This document shows, piece after piece, positions 57,410-64,000 of a stretch of DNA of 64,000 nt. The notes under the pieces are model-generated. The model was given only the letters and a program-made list of their open reading frames with translations. It was not told the origin of the DNA and searched no databases. The DNA comes from Diadema setosum. Lineage: Eukaryota > Echinodermata > Echinoidea > Diadematoida > Diadematidae. Location of the stretch: contig NC_092693.1 in the NCBI RefSeq assembly GCF_964275005.1, positions 22,710,835-22,774,834 of the forward strand, given 5' to 3'. The first letter of the stretch is position 1; every line of letters begins with the position of its first letter. The position numbers and the translations under genes are program-made.

Positions 57410-57698
57410 TACTAGTAGACTACTACTACTAGGCCTAGTAGACTATTATAACTACTAGTAGACTGCTACTAGATCTACTACTAGACTACTACTGGTACCC
57501 AGTGGTAGTTTAACTTGTAAGCGCCGGCCGACGGGCGGCCAGGCCACGGCCGGGACGCTCCCGCTTGCTTGCTGCGGCCGGAGTAGCCGCTCACTTTGTG
57601 ATCGAGCTGGGCCTGTTCTTCTAATCTACTTACTAGACAGTTACAACTTACAATGTCAGTCATGTAGAATACAGTGTATCCTTTCTAACGTTAAACTA

Positions 57699-57978
57699 TA
57701 TGGGGGCATACCAGACATACCACTCTGTATTTCCCAGGCGATCGTTTCCGTGAGGTCTATTCTCGGGCTTGGTGCCATGTTCATACGCTCTTGCACTGGC
57801 AGCGGGGAGATGCAGCTGGTTCATATCGGTAAGGTGCAGCCCCACGATAACGTTCTGGTTCATCGGCTGCCTCTCCCTCCTCCCTATCTTCCCCTTCAAC
57901 TTCATGTGCCTCCTCTTCCTCTCCGCTATCGTCAGAGCTGCAGTCTCCATCATCATCATCAATGTCACTGTCGAAGTT
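57699..57978 (-). pseudogene. P2X7 intracellular-tail-like (P2RX7_C-type) fragment, frameshifted
   Basis: On the minus strand an acidic stretch (NFDSDIDDDDGDCSSDDSG and further Glu/Asp) leads to ERYRGAAPYRYEP. After a one-frame slip it continues ENRPHGNDRLGNTEWYVW and soon ends. An N-terminal PYxxEP motif after an acidic region, followed by RxGNTxWCxCGxC, is the pattern of the P2X7 cytoplasmic zinc-binding domain as found in stand-alone invertebrate proteins. The expected cysteines of WCxC are Tyr and Trp here, and the rest of the cysteine-rich domain is absent, so the copy looks non-functional. Alternatively the two blocks are separate exons with a short intron. Identification rests on motif recall, not a search. 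Confidence 0.45.
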
Positions 57979-57999
57979 TACCCATATAGGGGAAGACAT

Positions 58000-59100
58000 C
58001 AACGGCGTAAATCCGTACTGAGGAGTGGGGGGATGATTGGCGATAGTCACCATCACCACGATTACAAGCCCATAACCGGACCGGCGCAGCCCTGGGGGGG
58101 GGGGGGGGGGGGGGGGAGGGGGGAGCTTGCCCCCCCCCCCCCACACACACACACACTTTACAGGGATCAAATGTCCCACTCCTTTCCATGCAAAGTGGGA
58201 GGGAAGTGGCAGCAAAAATATGACGACTTTTTGGTCTTGTTTTTGTTTGTTTGTTTTTTCTTGTCAGCCGACTTTCGGCGGAGAATCAGACCTTAAAAGT
58301 ATGAAGAATTTTTTGTTGTTATTTCTCTTGTCTTTTGATGTTCTTTCTTCTTGGCTGACAGGCGATTTTGCGCCCCCCCCTTTCAAAAACGTAGCGCAGC
58401 CCTGAATAATGCCCAACTAAATTCAATAAAATGATAATAAGGATATCCATTTCTTGAATAACGCAGTAGATATTTTCCTGTAGCTATTAATTGTATTCTT
58501 CAATTTTCTTGATTTAAGTCATCACAGGGGCATCGTTCCGTTTTAATGATGGGGGATAGGGGAGGGACTTTGAGTTTGAATATCTGTTCGAGGGAGCGGA
58601 GCGGCCTGGGGGAGGGTGTGGGGAGGGGGTTTCCCCCTCCCATGCAGACGAGGAAAATTTGGCATTTTCAGACCTCAAATTCAGCGATCTGGTGCACACT
58701 TTTGGTAAAATTTGGGATCTTTTTCCTATAAAAAAAACAAGTAAGAAAAAGAAATATTCATAGATAATTGAATGACTACATCGTGGTATTTCAGCTCTTG
58801 CTCCGCCTGTGCGACATCACTGTGAAGTAGTGGGGCCTATCACCGGCGTAGCCAGGATTTGATCTTAGGGAGAGCGGTTAGATGCGAGGGAGAGATGCGA
58901 GCGAGGGGGGAGGGTGTGTGAGAACTTTTTGCATATTGATGTTGTAAATGGTGCAATTTGATTCATTTTTTTTTTTTTTGCGTGTTCTATCGACTTGAAA
59001 CAGTCCAACATGTTTAAGGCAGCAGTACATTTTATGTAGATTATTATTGAACAATTTTGCCTATAAAATGGTATCATTTAGAGAAACTTCTTGTCTTAAT
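58000..59100 (+). repeat. dispersed composite repeat, best-preserved copy
   Basis: Order of blocks: GGCGTAAATCCGTACTGAGG, CATCACCACGATTACAAGCC, ATAACCGGACCGGCGCAGCC, a long G run with a C run, ACACTTTACAGGGATC, CTTGTCAGCCGACTTTCGGC, a CAGACCTCAAATTCAGCGA block, GCTCTTGCTCCGCCTGTGCG, and a GATCTTAGGGAGAGCGGTT linker into the tandem monomers. The same order recurs at 63090-63800 and, inverted, at 7370-8690. There is no intact frame. Confidence 0.8.
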
Positions 59101-59119
59101 TCTTACACTGAAGATCATG

Positions 59120-62036
59120 AACGCGATCATAAATTTTGACATTGTACAGTCCAAAAGCGGCCGTTTGTAGCTATATATTTTTTTTCGCTTTGGAAATTAA
59201 GGGGGGGGGGCGCACCAGGCGCATTTGCTGGCAATTTAATATCATCAGGAGAATGACATAACGATTAAATGCGAGCGAGCGAAGCGAGCGAGCTTGAAAA
59301 TTTTGACATTTTACAGTCCCCAAACTGCTTTTTGTAGCTACATTTTTTCGCTTGCAATTACTCGGCAGCAACATCAGGAGAATAGCATAGCGATTAACGC
59401 GAGCGAGCGAAGCAAGCGAGCTTGAAAATTTTGACACTGTACAGTCCCAAAACGGCAGTTTGTATATAGCTATATTTTTTCGCTTAAGAAATTAAGGGGG
59501 GTGGGGCGCACCGGGCGCAACTGCTGGCAATTACTGGCGGCAACATCAGGAGAATGACATAAAGATTATATGCGAGCGAGCTTGAAAATTTTGACATTTA
59601 ACAGTCCAAAAACTGCCGTTTGTAGCTATATCTTTTTCGCTTTGAAAAATAAGGGGGGGGGGGGCGCACCGGGCGCAACTGCTGGTAGTATACTCGGCAG
59701 CAACATCAGGAGAATGGCATGACGATTAAATGCGAGCGAGCGAAGCGAGCGAGCTTGAAAATTTTGACATTTTACAGTCCCAATACTGCTTTTTGTAGCT
59801 ACATTTTTTCGCTTTGAAAATTAAGGGGGGGGGGGCACCGGGAGCAACTGTTGGCAATTACTCAGCAGCAACATCAGGAGAATAGCATAGCGATTAAATG
59901 CGAACGAGCGAAGCAAGCGAGCTTGAAATTTTGACATTGTACAGTCCCAAGACGGCAGTTTGTAGCTATATTTTTTTTCGCTTAGGAAATTAAGGGGGTG
60001 GGGTGCACCGGGGTGCAACTGCTGACAATTACTGGCAGCAACATCAGAAGAGTGACATAAGGATTAAATGCGAGCGAGCTTGAAAATTTTGACATTTCAC
60101 AGTCCCAAAACTGCCGTTTGTAGCTATATCTTTTTCGCTTTGAAAATTAAGGGGGGGGGGGACACCGGGAGCAACTGTTGGCAATTACTCAGCAGCAACA
60201 TCAGGAGAATATAGCGATTAAATGCGAGCGAGCGAAGGAAGCGAGCTTGAAATTTTGACATTGTACAGTCCCAAAACGGCAGTTTGTAGCTATATTTTTT
60301 TGCTTAGGAAATTAAGGGGGGTGGGGTACACCGGGCGCAACTGCTGACAATTACTGGCAGCAACATCAGAAGAGTGACATAAGGATTAAATGCGAGCGAG
60401 CTTGAAAATTTTGACATTTCACAGTCCCAAAACTGCCGTTTGTAGCTATATCTTTTTCGCTTTGAAAAATAAGGGGGGGGGGGCACCGGGAGCAACTGTT
60501 GGCAATTACTCAGCAGCAACATCAGGAGAATAGCATAGCGATTAAATGCGAGCGAGCGAAGCAAGCGAGCTTGAAATTTTGACATTGTACAGTCCCAAAA
60601 CGGCAGTTTGTAGCTATATTTTTTCGCTTAGGAAATTAAGGGGGGTGGGGTGCACCGGGCGCAACTGCTGACAATTACTGGCAGCAACATCAGAAGAGTG
60701 ACATAAGGATTAAATGCGAGCGAGCTTGAAAATTTTGACATTTCACAGTCCCAAAACTGCCGTTTGTAGCTATATCTTTTTCGCTTTGTAAAATAAGGGG
60801 GGGGGGCGCACCGGGCGCAACTGCTGGTAATTACTCGGCAGCAACATCGGGAGAAAGGCATGCCGATTAAATGCGAGCGAGCGAAGCGAGCGAGCTTGAA
60901 AATTTTGACATTTTACAGTCCAAAAACTGCCGTTTGTAGCTGTACTTTTTTCGCTTAGGAAATGAAGGGGTTGGGGGCGCACCGGGCGCAACTGCTGGCA
61001 ACTACTGGCAGCAACATCAGGAGAATAGCATAGCATGGCATGACGATTAAATGCGAGCGAGCTTGAAAATTTTGACATTTTACAGTCCCAAAACTGCTTT
61101 TTGTAGCTACATTCTTTCGCTTTGAAAATTAAGGGGGGGGGGGCACCGGGAGCAACTGCTGGCAATTACTCGGCAGCAACATCAGGAGAATAGCATAGCG
61201 ATTAAATGCGAGCAAGCGAAGCAAGCGAGCTTGAAAATTTTGACACTGTACAGTCCCAAAACGGCAGTTTGTAGCTATATTTTTTCGCTTAGGAAATTAA
61301 GGGGGTGGGGGTGCACCGGGCGCAACTGCTGACAATTACTGGCAGCAACATCAGAAGAATGACATAAGGATTAAATGCGAGCGAGCTTGAAAATTTTGAC
61401 ATTTCACAGTCCCAAAACTGCCGTTTGTAGCTATATCTTTTTCGCTTTGAAAAATAAGAGGGGGGGGGGGGGACGCACCGGGCGCAACTGCTGGTAATTA
61501 CTCGGCAGCAACATCGGGAGAATGGCATGACGATTAAATGCGAGCGAGCGAAGCGAGCGAGCTTGAAAATTTTGACATTGTACAGTCCCAAAACGGCAGT
61601 TTGTAGCTATATTTTTTCGCTTAGGAAATGAAGGGGGTGGGGCGCACCGGACGCAACTGCTGGCAATTACTGGCAGCAACATCAGGGGAATGACATATCG
61701 ATTAAATGCGAGCAGGGAGGTGTTTCTCTTCCCACCTCCCTGATTCGAGCGAGCTTGAAAATTTTGACATCTTACAGTCCCCAAACTGCCGTATGTAGCT
61801 ATATTTTTTTCGCTTTGAAAAATAAGGGGGGCACACCGGGCGCAACTGCTGGCAATTACCCGGCAGCAACATCAGGAGAATGGCATGACGATTCAATGCG
61901 AGCGAGCGAAGCGAGCGAGCGTGAAATTTTGACATTTTACAGTCCAAAAACTGCCGTTTGTAGCTGTACTTTTTTCGCTTTGGGAATTAAGGGATGGGGG
62001 CCCACCGGGCGCAACTGCTGGTAATTACTGGCAGCA
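59120..62036. repeat. tandem array of about 18 monomers (about 160-165 bp) with dimeric higher-order period
   Basis: Each monomer carries AAATGCGAGCGAGCG, GAAAATTTTGACATTTTACA, AACTGCCGTTTGTAGCTATA, TTTTTCGCTTTGAAAATTAA, a G run and GGCAATTACTGGCAGCAACA blocks. Two subtypes alternate in part of the array. One has GACATTGTACAGTCCCAAAA with CGGCAGTTTGTAGC and CGCTTAGGAAATTAAG; the other has GACATTTCACAGTCCCAAAA with CTGCCGTTTGTAGC. The pair repeats at about 322-324 bp near 59908, 60231 and 60554. Minus-strand frames with LLMLLPxNCQQLRPV are array translations, not genes. Confidence 0.9.
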
Positions 62037-63080
62037 ACAAATATCTCGTAAACACATTTATGATGTAATCTGGGGAAATTTCAATCCCAGAAGTGTATAA
62101 CACTTTTCGTACTATTCTGGCAAACTGTTGATGATATGTCTTGCCTTTTCTGTGGGATTGTTTAATTAGGGATTAAAGAATCCATTTTTCTGTTCGTGAG
62201 ATGAATGTTGTATATCAGTAAAATTGGCTGCGAATAAACTTGTCTTATTAATCTATTGATTTATGTTTGTTAACAGGTGAACTTTCTAGTGCTTTTTGCA
62301 CATCTCCCATGAAAACAACAAGAAATCTGGTTAATAGGTCTGAACCATTAATTTAAAGCAATGTTCATTAGACTAAAGGAGGTACTTGCATATGGCAAAA
62401 TATGGGAATCGACACGCGTTCCTTTTGTTTTTTTCTGGAGGCAAACGAATTATACTAACTGAGCAAAATCACTGCCAATATGGAGAGGATAAATGTGTTG
62501 CAATTCCTACGACTGAAACTCGTACAAGGCTGTTCACGAACTCGTTTGTTATCTAAAATTTTAGATCTTTGCATTACAGTATATAGCCTATAAGCTAGCT
62601 AGGTGGGGATGCAGCTGGTCTGATGCGACGAGACTACGAACAGTGGATGCGCGCGAATACGCCGCCTATGATCCAGTTGTTTGTCGTTGTTTTCTTTTTT
62701 TTTTTAATCGGTGGCAGTCTTCTTACACGGGAAAAAAAAACTGCGATCGTGGCGCCTAGCGGACGCGGTAGATGCGTCCACTGTTTGTAGTCTCGCCCCA
62801 TCAGGTGTATCGCTTGGCAAAGACAATTATCTCGCTGCATCATACGTTTCAGCAAATTACAAAGACAATAACTGCATTCTCCGCCTAGATTATAGGCTAT
62901 GCAATAATCCATCATGCTGAAATCAACATCACCACATTTCTTTTTGTTTGTTTGTTTTTTTTTTGTTCCTACATCTTTTTCTTGGGAGAATTTCAGGGGG
63001 GGATATTTGTACAGGCCATCCCCCCCTCCTTCAAAAGTGGGGGGGATATATCCCCCCCATCCCCCCCGGGATTTACGCCC
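62037..63080. other. unassigned single-copy-looking sequence
   Basis: Between the array and the next composite repeat no exon with paired splice sites was convincing. A frame of about 70 codons at 62711-62920 has ordinary composition (ADAVDASTVCSLAPSG) but no splice or start support. The last 100 bases are G- and C-run rich and belong to the composite repeat's approach. Confidence 0.4.
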
Positions 63081-63084
63081 ATGG

Positions 63085-63800
63085 CAACGGCGTAAATCCA
63101 TACTGAGGAGTGGGGGGGATGGTCACCATCACCACGATTACAAGCCCATAACCGGACCGGCGCAGCCTTTTTTTTTTTGGGGGGGGGGGGAGAGAAGCTT
63201 TGTGCCCCCCTCCCCCCCCCCCCACACACACACACTTTACAGGGATCGGATGCCCCACTCTTTTGCATGAAATATAAAGTGGGAGAAAAGTGGCAGCAAC
63301 AACATAAAGACTTTTTGTTCTTGTTGCTTTTTTTTTTTGCTTGTCAGACGACTTTCGGCGGAAAATCAGACCTTAAAAGTATGAAAACATTTTTTTTTTT
63401 TTGTGTGTGTGTAAATATCTGTGAAGGGGAGCGGAACGACCGAACGGGGGAAGGGTGTGTATGGGGGGGGGGGGGGGTATCCCTCTCCCACACGAGGAAG
63501 ATTTTGCATTTTCAGACCTGAAATTCAGCGATCTGGTGCTCACTTGTGGTGAAAATTTAGTTTTCTTTTCTTTAAAAAAACAATAAGAAAATGAAATATT
63601 CACAATATATCATTGAATGACAAAATCGTGGTATTTCAGCTCTTGCTGTGCGACATCACTGTGAAGGCCTACTAAATAATGGGGCCTATCATCGGCGTAG
63701 ACAGGATTTGATCTTAGGAGGAGCGGTTATGTGAGGGAACGAATCAAGCGAGGGGGGAGGGTATGGTAGGGGGGTTTCCCCCTCCTACGGTGAAATCTCT
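63085..63800 (+). repeat. dispersed composite repeat, third copy
   Basis: This copy has the same block order as 58000-58900: GGCGTAAATCCATACTGAGG, GATTACAAGCCCATAACCGG, G run and C run, ACACTTTACAGGGATC, CTTGTCAGACGACTTTCGGC, CAGACCTGAAATTCAGCGA and a GATCTTAGGAGGAGCGGTT linker. Again it leads directly into tandem monomers. Confidence 0.8.
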
Positions 63801-63805
63801 TTGCG

Positions 63806-64000
63806 TTGAAAATTTTGACATTTTTCAGTCCAAAAACTGCCGTTTGTAGCTATATTCTTCGCTTTGGAAATTAAGGGGGGCACACCAGGCGCAACTGCTG
63901 TCAATCACTGGCAGCAACGTCAGGAGAATGGCATAGCGATTAAATGCGAGCGAGCGGAGCGAGCGAGCATGAAAATTTTAACATTTTACAGTCTAAAAAC
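63806..64000. repeat. start of another tandem monomer array, cut by the window end
   Basis: The segment contains one complete monomer and the start of a second (AATTTTGACATTTTTCAGTC, AACTGCCGTTTGTAGCTATA, GAGCGAGCGGAGCGAGCGAG). It belongs to the same family as 59120-62036 and probably continues beyond the window. Confidence 0.85.

Noticed and set aside
57769..58296. Plus-strand 175-residue frame with hydrophobic start
   Set aside because: It runs antisense to the P2X7-tail-like fragment, then through G-run repeat sequence with a glycine tract.
59171..61947. Several 70-130-residue minus-strand frames with LLMLLPxNCQQLRPV
   Set aside because: They are the same satellite monomer translated repeatedly, with length set by G-run slippage.
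59120..62036. CRISPR array, because of regularly spaced repeats
   Set aside because: Units are contiguous monomers of about 160 bp without unique spacers, in an animal genome.

Overview
This is a repeat-rich, AT-biased animal genomic window with one 100-N assembly gap. It shows no operons and no bacterial-type gene packing. Coding signal is limited to short exons with GT/AG splice sites and to retrotransposon frames. The content points to a marine invertebrate deuterostome, most likely a sea-urchin-like echinoderm: several CR1/L2/Jockey-type LINEs, a LINE leader ending in a 2A-like peptide as reported from sea urchin LINEs, many foldback elements and MITEs, monomer arrays rich in GCGAGCGAGCG, and a P2X7-tail-like fragment. 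The organism call is an inference; no species marker was seen.

Layout. 1-7.3 kb: gap, microsatellites, a piggyBac-like MITE, and a nest of inverted-repeat elements, one carrying TTAGGG arrays. 7.3-9.2 kb: an inverted copy of a dispersed repeat that recurs at 46, 58 and 63 kb, the 3' coding end of a LINE, and a small TIR element. 9.3-17.7 kb: a possible first exon, then two LINEs. One (minus strand) has a PHD finger, an endonuclease and a damaged 2A-like leader. The other (plus strand) is nearly full length, with ORF1 and ORF2 in one frame separated by a single TAG. 17.7-30.2 kb: the best candidate host gene, six phase-compatible exons on the minus strand (20584-29996) with MITEs and LINE debris in its introns. 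30.3-33.9 kb: a foldback array of GGCCATGGCAGCC-type monomers. 33.9-44.5 kb: a composite foldback structure bounded by a perfect 18-bp inverted repeat, carrying RFX X-box-like palindromes, a 1-kb hairpin, a LINE fragment and further nested elements. 44.7-51.3 kb: LINE remnants, tandem monomers interrupted by a dated insertion, microsatellites, and a possible two-exon gene end on the minus strand. 51.6-57.4 kb: two inverted copies of one TA-flanked element around a 4-kb spacer with a 194-bp triplication. 57.7-64 kb: a P2RX7-tail-like broken fragment, two copies of a composite repeat, and a roughly 3-kb array with a dimeric higher-order period.

Few genes work together here. The window is mainly a record of nested transposition, with one plausible host gene whose 5' end lies about 140-340 bp from a large foldback array. 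Splice models were built by eye from frame, phase and splice-site match; none has transcript support.
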